64,000 nucleotides of DNA, taken from the NCBI GenBank assembly GCA_016926735.1, contig JAFGOA010000011.1:1-64000 (forward strand), read 5' to 3'. Positions 54,964 through 63,169 of this stretch are shown here, one piece after another. A program made the translations under genes and the position numbers. The first letter of the stretch is position 1, and each line of letters starts with the position of its first letter. This DNA comes from Promethearchaeota archaeon (GTDB lineage Archaea > Asgardarchaeota > Lokiarchaeia > Sigyniarchaeales > SOKP01). The notes under the pieces were generated by a model that saw only the letters and a list, made by a program, of their open reading frames with translations, was not told where the DNA came from and ran no database searches.

Positions 54964-57900
54964 ATGACAACACCTCTCTCAAGTCCTAAATTACCCATTA
55001 ACATAATTCAGAGATTTGAAGATTTTTATCGTCTTTTTGAAGATTCTCCTGGCATTTACAAATATCAAGAACAAATAAAAGATATTAGTGCGAAAGGAGG
55101 AAATACTTTAACTATTTTCTATGAGGATCTTTTAGCTTTTGATTTTGAAATCGCAGAAATGTTAAAAAAAGATCCAGAACCATTGATTGAAGATTCTATT
55201 AAAGCCTTTAAAAATCTATTAAAATTCCAAACTAGTGACATCCACATAGATAGGGAATATTATGTAAGATTTTCTACCAAGGATGAAAAAAGTCCAATAG
55301 CGATTAGTATAAGGGGTTTAAGGTCAAAACATATAGATAAACTTGTTTGTATTAATGGAATAACTATACGAAGTTCTGTTGTTAGACCAAAATTAACGAA
55401 AGCAGTTTTCGAATGTATTGTATGTGGTTCTACTTTTGAAATATTACAATTAACATCAAGTATAAGATGGCCAAATTTTTGTTCTGAAAAAAGATGTAAA
55501 GCAAAGGCTAAATCGGATTTCCGACTCATTACTAAAAAATCTGAATTTATCGATTGGCAAAGTATTACTATTCAAGAAGTCCCAGAAGATCTTCCTCCTG
55601 GAAGAATACCCAGATCAATTCAAGCAATTTTAACCCATGATTTAGTTGATTATGTAAAACCTGGAGATCGAATAAAACTTGTTGGTATTTTTAAATCTGT
55701 ACTTGCAACCTCAATGAATAGTAACAATTCTAATCTCTTTAAAACATTCATTGAGACAAATTATATTGATCCCGAGGATAAAAGCGAAGAACACATTGAT
55801 ATAACAAAAGAAGAAAAAATTGAAATTGAAAATCTCGCTAAAGAACCATTCATACAAAGAAAAATCGCTCGTTCTATTGCACCAACAATTTATGGAAGAG
55901 ATGATCTAAAAATGGCATGTGCTCTAAGTCTCTTCGCTGGAACAAGAAAGAAAAAGTCAGGTGGGGGATATAAAAGAGGAGATATACATGTTCTATTTGT
56001 AGGAGATCCTGGAACAGGAAAAAGTATTCATGGCTCTGAAAAAATATATATCGGTGAAAAAAATTGTGAAAGGAAAAGATGGGTACAGAGATGTATTGGG
56101 AATTTTGTTGATGAGTTATTAAAAAAAAATTCTTCAAAGAAAATATTAAATGGAGATACAGAACTCCTTAGACTTGAAAATCTACCTGAATATTACACAT
56201 ATTCTATTAATCCTAAAAATTTCAAGACTCAAGAATCTAAAATTAATGAAATTAGTCGCCATAAAACTAAAATTCTTATTAAGATAAAAACTAAAAATGG
56301 AAGAGAAATTCTAGCAACTCCAAATCATTCTTTCTCAACTTTAATAAATGGTAAATTTCAAACAATTGATGCAAATCAACTATTTAATATGAAGAATTTT
56401 ATTACAAAATCAGATTCAAATCAACGGGTTTACTTACCTGTTGCAAGAAACATTGAATGTGATACAAATTTTCATAGTTTAAATATGGCAGATAATATTG
56501 ATGAGAAAGATTCTCAAAATTCTTATAATATAATTAAAAATATTTCTTTATATAATCAAGGTAAGATTACACTTAATTATGCAGCTAAAAATACAAATAT
56601 AGCTAAATCAACAATTCTATTATATAGTCAAAATTCCTCTTCCATCCCTTCTAGTGATTGGATTAGAAAAAAAGGAAAGATCAATTGGACGCCTCATTTT
56701 ATAGAATTAAATGATGTGATTGGTAGAATTGTCGGATTATATTTAGCGGAAGGAGATTTCAATAAAAATTCTGTTAGAATCACAAATACTCACCCTGATA
56801 TTATTAATTCTCTTCAAAAAGATATTAAATCCATTTTTAATAAAGTTTCAATTTATAATTATGATAATTCAATACAAATTCACAATTCTCTATTTAAAAA
56901 ATGGATTCTGAAAAATTTTGGAAATCATGCTGAAAATAAAAAAATCAATTCACAATTTCTTTTTACTCCTGAAATATTTCGTCTCGGTTTATTATCAGGG
57001 TATTTTTCTGGAGATGGTTATATTGAGAAAAATAATTTAAATATTGTAGCAATTACTGCTAGTAGAGAATTAGCATATGCTATCTCGGATATGTTAAGTA
57101 CATTTGGTATTTTTGCAACAATAGGGTATAAAAAAATAAAATCTGGACAATATAGAGGATATTTATATTATAAAATAATTCTAACTGGAGACGAAGCAAT
57201 TAAATTTCATAACAAAATTGGTTTTATCATAAAAAATAAACAAGATGAATTAAAAAAATCAATTCAAATTGCCTCAGAAACATATAGATATCAAAAAAAA
57301 GATACAATTCCAAATTTTGGACCCGCTCTAACAAATATAATGAAAGATCTTAGTATTAGTGCTCAAAGAGGATCTTGGATAAGAAGTTTTTATGGTGAAC
57401 TTCGTGGAAAGACACAGAGACAAAGAATGGGACGGATATACCTCCGTAAAATTGTTCAAAAATTAGAATTCCTTTATAATGAAAAAAGAAAAGAATATTG
57501 TAATGATCTAATCTGGTTAAGATCTTTATCTGAATCTGATATTTTATGGGATGAGATCGAGAATATAGATGTCATAGAAAGAAATTGTTATGTTTATGAT
57601 TTAGGAACAACTGATCATCATTTTATTGTAGCTAATGGAAACCTAATAGTACATAATAGTGAAATATTAAAATCTGCTGTAGAGATATCTCCAAGAGGAT
57701 TATATACTTCTGGAAAGGGTAGCTCAGCGGTTGGTCTCACGGCAGCGGTAATAAAAGATAATGATACTGGACAAATGAATTTAGAAGCTGGTGCTATTGT
57801 ATTAGCTAATGGAGGGGTTGCTGCTATAGATGAATTTGATAAAATGACTACTGCAGATAGATCGGCCCTGCATGAGGCACTTGAGCAGCAGACCGTAAGT

Positions 57901-58734
57901 ATAGCAAAGGCGGGGATTGTAGCAACCTTAAAAGCAGAAACAGCAGTTATCTCTGCTGCAAATCCTTATTCTGGAAGGTATGATATTTATAAAACACCAA
58001 CTCAAAATATACGACTTCCTCCATCCCTATTATCCAGATTTGATCTTATATTTGTAGTTGTTGATCGTCCAAATAAAGAAGAAGATGCTCAAATGGCTGA
58101 ATTTATATTACAGAATGCAATGGAAATGAATGAAGATGATAATCTTGATGATTATAAAGCTAAAGATTTTTCTCCTATTTCGGGTGAATTATTAAAAAAA
58201 TATATAAAACATGCAAAAAGAGCATGTAAACCAAGACTAACCAAAGTTGCTAAAAACCATATTAAAGAATTTTATCTCAGGTTACGTGGAGATTATAGTA
58301 GTGAAGATGCAATAGTATCAATTTTAGCAAGAAATCTTGATGCATTAGTTAGATTAAGTGAAGCCCATGCAAAAATGGCATTAAGAGAAAAAGTATTAAA
58401 AGAAGATGTTGTTGAGATTATTAAACTTTTCAAACGCTATCTAAAAGACACGGGTTATGACGAAACTACTGGAAAAATCGATATGGATAGAATATTCGTT
58501 GGAGAATCAAGAAGTAAATTAAATAAATTTGAGAAATTAATGGACAGAATCAAGGAGATATTTGAAGAGAATAATGGGAAAATGCTTGAAAGGAAATCCC
58601 TTATTCAAATACTAGATTTAGAGGAACAATTGGAAGAGGAATATATTAAGAAAATGCTTAAGAAATTGATCAATGAGGGTACTCTATATGAACCTAAACA
58701 AGGATATATTAAATTTACAAGAAATGAAGAATAG
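54964..58734 (+). CDS. mcm: MCM replicative helicase, interrupted by an intein
   Basis: Replicative DNA helicase. The N-terminal OB/zinc region has CIVCG...CSEKRC (zinc ligands), then GRIPRSIQ. AAA+ parts are Walker A GDPGTGK|S (split by the intein at residue 357 counting from GTG 54955), Walker B AAIDEFDKM, sensor 1 AISAANP, and arginine finger LLSRFDLI. The C-terminus is a winged helix. Without the 545-residue intein the host protein is about 711 residues, family-typical. Start ATG 54964 with AAGTGAG before it. A UvrD-like gene begins 6 nt after the stop. Confidence 0.95.
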   Translation: MTTPLSSPKLPINIIQRFEDFYRLFEDSPGIYKYQEQIKDISAKGGNTLTIFYEDLLAFDFEIAEMLKKDPEPLIEDSIKAFKNLLKFQTSDIHIDREYYVRFSTKDEKSPIAISIRGLRSKHIDKLVCINGITIRSSVVRPKLTKAVFECIVCGSTFEILQLTSSIRWPNFCSEKRCKAKAKSDFRLITKKSEFIDWQSITIQEVPEDLPPGRIPRSIQAILTHDLVDYVKPGDRIKLVGIFKSVLATSMNSNNSNLFKTFIETNYIDPEDKSEEHIDITKEEKIEIENLAKEPFIQRKIARSIAPTIYGRDDLKMACALSLFAGTRKKKSGGGYKRGDIHVLFVGDPGTGKSIHGSEKIYIGEKNCERKRWVQRCIGNFVDELLKKNSSKKILNGDTELLRLENLPEYYTYSINPKNFKTQESKINEISRHKTKILIKIKTKNGREILATPNHSFSTLINGKFQTIDANQLFNMKNFITKSDSNQRVYLPVARNIECDTNFHSLNMADNIDEKDSQNSYNIIKNISLYNQGKITLNYAAKNTNIAKSTILLYSQNSSSIPSSDWIRKKGKINWTPHFIELNDVIGRIVGLYLAEGDFNKNSVRITNTHPDIINSLQKDIKSIFNKVSIYNYDNSIQIHNSLFKKWILKNFGNHAENKKINSQFLFTPEIFRLGLLSGYFSGDGYIEKNNLNIVAITASRELAYAISDMLSTFGIFATIGYKKIKSGQYRGYLYYKIILTGDEAIKFHNKIGFIIKNKQDELKKSIQIASETYRYQKKDTIPNFGPALTNIMKDLSISAQRGSWIRSFYGELRGKTQRQRMGRIYLRKIVQKLEFLYNEKRKEYCNDLIWLRSLSESDILWDEIENIDVIERNCYVYDLGTTDHHFIVANGNLIVHNSEILKSAVEISPRGLYTSGKGSSAVGLTAAVIKDNDTGQMNLEAGAIVLANGGVAAIDEFDKMTTADRSALHEALEQQTVSIAKAGIVATLKAETAVISAANPYSGRYDIYKTPTQNIRLPPSLLSRFDLIFVVVDRPNKEEDAQMAEFILQNAMEMNEDDNLDDYKAKDFSPISGELLKKYIKHAKRACKPRLTKVAKNHIKEFYLRLRGDYSSEDAIVSILARNLDALVRLSEAHAKMALREKVLKEDVVEIIKLFKRYLKDTGYDETTGKIDMDRIFVGESRSKLNKFEKLMDRIKEIFEENNGKMLERKSLIQILDLEEQLEEEYIKKMLKKLINEGTLYEPKQGYIKFTRNEE
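56023..57657 (+). mobile_element. Intein with LAGLIDADG homing endonuclease in MCM Walker A
   Basis: 545 residues. It begins at Ser (SIHGSEKIYIGE), has the block-B TPNH (ATPNHSFST), and ends VYDLGTTDHHFIV...VHN followed by the host Ser. Removal restores GDPGTGK-SEILKSAV. Two dodecapeptide motifs, VGLYLAEGDF and LLSGYFSGDGYI, mark a DOD homing endonuclease. All residues needed for splicing (Ser1, block-B Thr/His, terminal His-Asn, +1 Ser) are present, so it should splice. Confidence 0.93.
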
Positions 58735-58740
58735 ATCTCT

Positions 58741-60822
58741 ATGGAAAAGTATTATAAACCCACACAGGGACTAAAAAATAATAAAATAAAGCATCGTTTC
58801 AATGAATATTTCTTCAAGGATAATTTAAATGATGAACAATTAGAAGTTATTGAAAATCTTGGAGGACCTATGATTATTATTGCGGGGGCTGGCTCTGGCA
58901 AAACCAGAATTATAACATATAGTGTTGCAAAATTATTAAGTAAAGATATAAAGCCTTCTGAAATTATGCTAGTAACTTTTACTAATAAAGCAACAGATGA
59001 AATGTTAAAAAGAATTAAAGAAATAATTGGATATATGCCAAAAGGTATATGGGGAGGTACTTTTCATTCATTAGCTAATAGATTTATTAGAATATATACT
59101 GAAGAAGCTGGATTAAGACCTGCATATACAATAATTGATCAATCTGATTCTTTATATCTCATTAAATTAATAAAAGAATATAATTATAAAGATAAAGATT
59201 TTGGATTTATTCCTTCACCAAAAATTTGTTTTAAAATATATTCCTATTCAATCAATAAAAACAAATCGATACGTACAATTTTAATGGAAAATTATTCTGA
59301 ATATAATCAAGAAAAGAATCTCAACAGTATAAAAGAGATTTTAAAAAAATACGAGCAGAGAAAGAAATTAAATAATTTTGTTGATTTTAATGATCTTCTT
59401 ATTATTTGGAATAAATTGTTAGATTCAAAAAAAATTGCACAAAAAATAGCCCAAAAAATAAAATACATTTTAGTCGATGAATATCAAGACACAAATTATC
59501 TACAATCCCAAATAATTTATAAAATAGCAAAATTAAATAACAATATTATTGTTGTTGGAGATGATGCTCAAAGTATTTATGGTTTTCGAGGAGCTAATTT
59601 TAAAAATCTTTTAGGGTTTGAAAAATTATTTCCTAATTTTAAAAAATATAAAATTAGCTATAATTATCGATCTACTTCTGAAATTCTAGATTTAGCCAAT
59701 AACTCCATTAAGAATAATAAAATTCAATTCAAAAAAAAAATGATATCAACAAGAAGAATTCAAAAAAAGCCATTTCATATAATTGTTAGTAATGAACTTG
59801 AACAAGCAGAGTTTATTATTTCCAAGATTTTTGAACTAAAACATAGAGGGATCAATTATTCAGATATTTCAATCCTTTTCAGATCAAATTATCACTCATT
59901 AGTTTTACAAAAACAACTTCAGTCTCATAAAATACCTTTTTTAGTACGATCAGGTCTATCTTTTTTTGAACAATCTCATATAAAAGATTTCATTTCCTTT
60001 TCTAAAATTGCTCTAAATCAATGTGATGAATTAGCTTGGAGAAGAATCTTAAAAATCATTCCAGGAATTGGAAAAATCAGTACTGAAAGAATTATTGAGA
60101 TAATATTCACAAATCAAAATCAAAAAAATTCTATATTAAAAAATAATCTCCTTTTAGAAAAAGTCAAAAAATTTAAATTAAAACAAAAATCCTTTGATTT
60201 ATTAAATAAATTCTTTAGAGATTTTAAGGAATTTAATAGTAATACGAATCCAATAGAAGTATTCAAAGCTACACTTAATTTTACTAAAAATTATATTGAA
60301 AATAAATATAACAATTTAAATAAAAGATTGAAAGATATTGACCAATTGAAAGAGTTTTATAAACAATATAAAACAATCAAAAATCTTTTTGATGATATAA
60401 GTTTGAATATTGAAGAATCGGATAATTCTTCCGAAGTTCATGAAAAGGATAAAGATCGAATAATTTTATCAACAATTCACAGAGCTAAAGGGTTGGAATG
60501 GAAAATTGTTTTTTTAATTTCTTTAACTGAAATGATATTTCCTTCCTCTCAAAATATGAATAATCAAGAAAAGTTGGAAGAGGAAAGAAGGATATTTTAT
60601 GTTGGAGTAACCAGAGCTAAAGATGAGTTATATTTAGTTTCACCGCAAGAATATAATATAATTGGAAAGAAAATAAATTCAACAATATCTCGATTTGTAG
60701 CTGAACTTGATAATAATTTATATAATAAAATTGCACCTTACAATTACGATACTTCTGATAAGGAATTTTTTAAAAATCTTAATTTTATAACTGCTGATAA
60801 ATTATTTCATGATAAAAAATAA
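58741..60822 (+). CDS. UvrD/PcrA-like superfamily 1 helicase
   Basis: 693 residues with SF1A helicase motifs in order: Q-motif LNDEQLEVIE, Walker A IAGAGSGKTRII, Ia LVTFTNKATDEM, Ic GTFHSLANRFI, II ILVDEYQDTNYLQ, III VVGDDAQSIYGFRGA, IV FRSNYHS, V STIHRAKGLEW, and VI RIFYVGVTRAKDEL. It unwinds DNA 3' to 5', probably in repair or fork restart. This is a bacterial-type family of patchy occurrence in archaea. It starts 6 nt after mcm, so the two are co-transcribed. Confidence 0.94.
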   Translation: MEKYYKPTQGLKNNKIKHRFNEYFFKDNLNDEQLEVIENLGGPMIIIAGAGSGKTRIITYSVAKLLSKDIKPSEIMLVTFTNKATDEMLKRIKEIIGYMPKGIWGGTFHSLANRFIRIYTEEAGLRPAYTIIDQSDSLYLIKLIKEYNYKDKDFGFIPSPKICFKIYSYSINKNKSIRTILMENYSEYNQEKNLNSIKEILKKYEQRKKLNNFVDFNDLLIIWNKLLDSKKIAQKIAQKIKYILVDEYQDTNYLQSQIIYKIAKLNNNIIVVGDDAQSIYGFRGANFKNLLGFEKLFPNFKKYKISYNYRSTSEILDLANNSIKNNKIQFKKKMISTRRIQKKPFHIIVSNELEQAEFIISKIFELKHRGINYSDISILFRSNYHSLVLQKQLQSHKIPFLVRSGLSFFEQSHIKDFISFSKIALNQCDELAWRRILKIIPGIGKISTERIIEIIFTNQNQKNSILKNNLLLEKVKKFKLKQKSFDLLNKFFRDFKEFNSNTNPIEVFKATLNFTKNYIENKYNNLNKRLKDIDQLKEFYKQYKTIKNLFDDISLNIEESDNSSEVHEKDKDRIILSTIHRAKGLEWKIVFLISLTEMIFPSSQNMNNQEKLEEERRIFYVGVTRAKDELYLVSPQEYNIIGKKINSTISRFVAELDNNLYNKIAPYNYDTSDKEFFKNLNFITADKLFHDKK

Positions 60823-61145
60823 TAAAAAAAATCAATTATATATCTTTAAATGAACTACATACAGTCTAAAGACTTTTACACTCTATAAGTACGCTCTTTC
60901 TTCTACAATGGATATAGCTATTCATCACAATAAACTATTCTATTTTTTTAAGAATAATTCCTCGTTCACGGAAGGAATATACCATACGAAATTCATTTTA
61001 CAAGAATTCAAATTTTATATCTATAACAATAGATGATATGAATCGTAAAAAGAGGAATATAAAAAAGATTAATGTTTTTTATTTGAATCTCAAATCATCA
61101 CCTTCATAAATAAAGATGTGTTCTTGATTAATGATAATGATAAAA
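60823..61145. other. Intergenic region holding element copy F
   Basis: No gene is visible in this spacer of about 320 bp between the helicase and rubrerythrin genes. Nearly all of it is a full minus-strand copy of the dispersed structured element (60850-61128). The rubrerythrin start follows directly, with little room for a separate promoter. Confidence 0.55.
60850..61128 (-). repeat. Dispersed structured element, full copy F
   Basis: On the minus strand: ATCAAGAACACATCTT ... GAAGGTGATGATTTGAG (inner stem CATCTT/AAGGTG), TATATTCCTC, the hairpin ATTCCT..CGTGAACG..AGGAAT, then GTAGAAGAAAG, TACTTATAG and the terminal hairpin AGTC-TTTA-GACT (60863-60874), TATGTAGTTC. Block order and spacing match copies B and C, and the terminal stem again differs in sequence but pairs. 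CCGTGAACGAGGAAT is shared exactly with copy C. Confidence 0.65.
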
Positions 61146-61718
61146 ATGTCTCTAGTTATTGATAATTTAAAAGAAGCAATTATTGGAGAGTCTATTGCGA
61201 AAAGAAAATATGAATTATTTTCTGAAAATGCAATAAAAGAAAATCAAAATGAAATTGCCCATATTTTTAGAGCAGTCTCATCAGCAGAAGAAATACATAT
61301 AAAAAATCATCTAAAAGCATTATCAATTATTTCCAAGATTTCAATTGAACAAATTAAAACAGAGCTTCTTGAAGATATACATTATGATATAAATAAAAAT
61401 AATAATACGATTTCTAATTTAGAAGATGCGATTAAAGGAGAAAATTATGAATCAAAAGTAATGTACAAAAATTTTGAAAAAAATGCTTTAAATAATAAAA
61501 ATAATTTAGCAGAGCTTAGTTTTTCTTTAGCTAGAAAAGCTGAAAAAATCCATGCTAAAATATTTTCTAATTACTTAAGGGAGCTCAAAAAAAATAGACC
61601 TATCAATGCAAAGAAAATATATATATGTAAAATTTGTGGAAATGTAGAGTTTGGTAATCCTCCTGCTAAATGTCCTATATGTGATCATTCAAGTAAATTT
61701 TTCAAGGAAATAATGTGA
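61146..61718 (+). CDS. Rubrerythrin
   Basis: Non-haem di-iron peroxidase. The ferritin-like four-helix domain shows DNLKEAIIGESIAKRKYE, SSAEEIHIKNHLKAL, a second carboxylate helix pair from EDAIKGENYESKVMYKNF, and EKIHAKIF. The C-terminal rubredoxin domain has ICKICGN and KCPICDH for its Fe(Cys)4 site. About 190 residues. It protects an anaerobe from peroxide. Several ATGs lie in a row; I use the third (61146), which gives the family-like start MSLVIDNLKEA. A VIT1-type iron transporter lies convergent to it. Confidence 0.92.
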   Translation: MSLVIDNLKEAIIGESIAKRKYELFSENAIKENQNEIAHIFRAVSSAEEIHIKNHLKALSIISKISIEQIKTELLEDIHYDINKNNNTISNLEDAIKGENYESKVMYKNFEKNALNNKNNLAELSFSLARKAEKIHAKIFSNYLRELKKNRPINAKKIYICKICGNVEFGNPPAKCPICDHSSKFFKEIM

Positions 61719-61742
61719 TAAATGGAAAATCCTATTTTGAAA

Positions 61743-62450
61743 TTATAATGAAGGAATTATATGATCAAGCCATAATCCAATGCTGAATGAAACAAAAAAT
61801 CCTATTATTCCTATTAAAATCATCTCAATTGCGCTTTTTATTTTTTGTTCTCCAGTTATTTTTGTTTTTATAAATCCGACTATAAACAACATAGAAAAAG
61901 AAATTATAGATGATAAAATTAAAGAAATCACACCTAAATTTAAGAAATATGGAAATAATGTTGTAAATGCACCCAGTACAAAAGCAATAAAAGTAAGAAC
62001 CCCTCCAATTAACGGATTTTCGGGGGTATCCAATCCTAACTCTCCTTTAATTAAAAAATCTAACCATATTTCCTTATTTGAAGTTATTTTTTTTGTACTT
62101 TCTTCAAGTAAATGGCCTTCAAAACCCCATGACTGAAATATTTCTTTTACTTCTTCTTCCTCTTCTTTTGGAAATAATTCAATTTCAGCTTCTTCCTTAT
62201 TTAATTCATTATTAATATATTTTACTTCACTTTTTGAAGATATATATTCTCCTAAACCCATACTTATTGCTCCAGAAACCATTGCAGCAATACCTGTAAG
62301 AATTACGATTACATTATTACCTGATGAAATAGTTGCAGTAGCGATTCCTACTAATAATGTAAAGGTTGATATAAGCCCATCATTAAATCCTAAAATAATA
62401 CTACGGATCTTTTCTCCTCCTTGAATATGTTTTTCATTTCTCTCTTCCAT
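61743..62450 (-). CDS. VIT1/CCC1-family iron/manganese transporter
   Basis: 235 residues, five TM helices. The start GEKIRSIILGFNDGLISTFTLLVGIA and GAISMGLGEYISSKSE are hallmark VIT motifs. A Glu-rich cytoplasmic loop (KEEEEEVKEIF) follows, with GELGLDTPENPLIGGVLTFIAFVLGAF. Members move Fe2+ or Mn2+ out of the cytoplasm. Convergent with rubrerythrin, 24 bp between stops; an iron/oxidative-stress link is sensible. Starts 21 bp after the Rab-like GTPase stop. Confidence 0.92.
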   Translation of the reverse strand: MEERNEKHIQGGEKIRSIILGFNDGLISTFTLLVGIATATISSGNNVIVILTGIAAMVSGAISMGLGEYISSKSEVKYINNELNKEEAEIELFPKEEEEEVKEIFQSWGFEGHLLEESTKKITSNKEIWLDFLIKGELGLDTPENPLIGGVLTFIAFVLGAFTTLFPYFLNLGVISLILSSIISFSMLFIVGFIKTKITGEQKIKSAIEMILIGIIGFFVSFSIGLWLDHIIPSL

Positions 62451-62471
62451 TTTAGACCCTAAAAAATATGT

Positions 62472-63005
62472 TTATTTACCTATTTCTTTTTTTCCAATAA
62501 TTATTTTTGCTAAATATTCAAATGCATTATCAACATGTACTCCTGTTTTAGCAGAAGTTCGAAAAAACTTTGTAGGTTGAATTTGTGTTTTAATTTTTTC
62601 TATATCCTTATCAGTTATTTCTTGTTCAAGATCACATTTATTACCAATTAAAATAATCGGTATTGATTGAGTGTATTTTTCTAAGTCAGGATACCAGAAA
62701 TCTACAATATTATCAAAAGATCTTTTTCTTGATAAATCTCCCAAAATAATTGCTCCATGTGTTCCAATATAATACCGATGTCTCATTCTTCTCCAACGTT
62801 CTTGTCCTGCAATATCCCATAGATTTAATTTTATTTTTGTCCCATTTTTTAGATCTATGTCTTTGGTATATATATTTGTCCCAATAGTACTTCTATATTC
62901 CTTACTAAAATGACCACTTATATATCTCTGAACTATACTTGTTTTTCCAACATTAGGTGCTCCTATTATAATAATTTTAAATTTAAAATCTTTTTGTTCA
63001 GACAT
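62472..63005 (-). CDS. Rab-like small GTPase
   Basis: 177 residues. G1 GAPNVGKTS, G2 Thr in STIGTN, G3 WDIAGQER, G4 GNKCD and G5 TSAKTG are all canonical, so this should be an active switch. The RYISGHFSKEYRSTIG switch I and WRRMRHRYYIGTHGAII switch II regions resemble eukaryotic Rabs. There is no C-terminal Cys for a lipid anchor. It lies upstream of the VIT1 gene on the same strand and is divergent from the HDAC-family gene. Confidence 0.94.
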   Translation of the reverse strand: MSEQKDFKFKIIIIGAPNVGKTSIVQRYISGHFSKEYRSTIGTNIYTKDIDLKNGTKIKLNLWDIAGQERWRRMRHRYYIGTHGAIILGDLSRKRSFDNIVDFWYPDLEKYTQSIPIILIGNKCDLEQEITDKDIEKIKTQIQPTKFFRTSAKTGVHVDNAFEYLAKIIIGKKEIGK

Positions 63006-63169
63006 TATCCAAATATTTTTTATTCATCTGTTTTAATCTAATAAGTAAAGATATTTTACAAATTTAAAAATAATTAAAACAAAAAAAAGATAAAATAGCT
63101 TCAGAATTTAAATAAGAATATATTATATTTTATTATTTAGATATTAAAAATATAAAAAGATAATGAATT

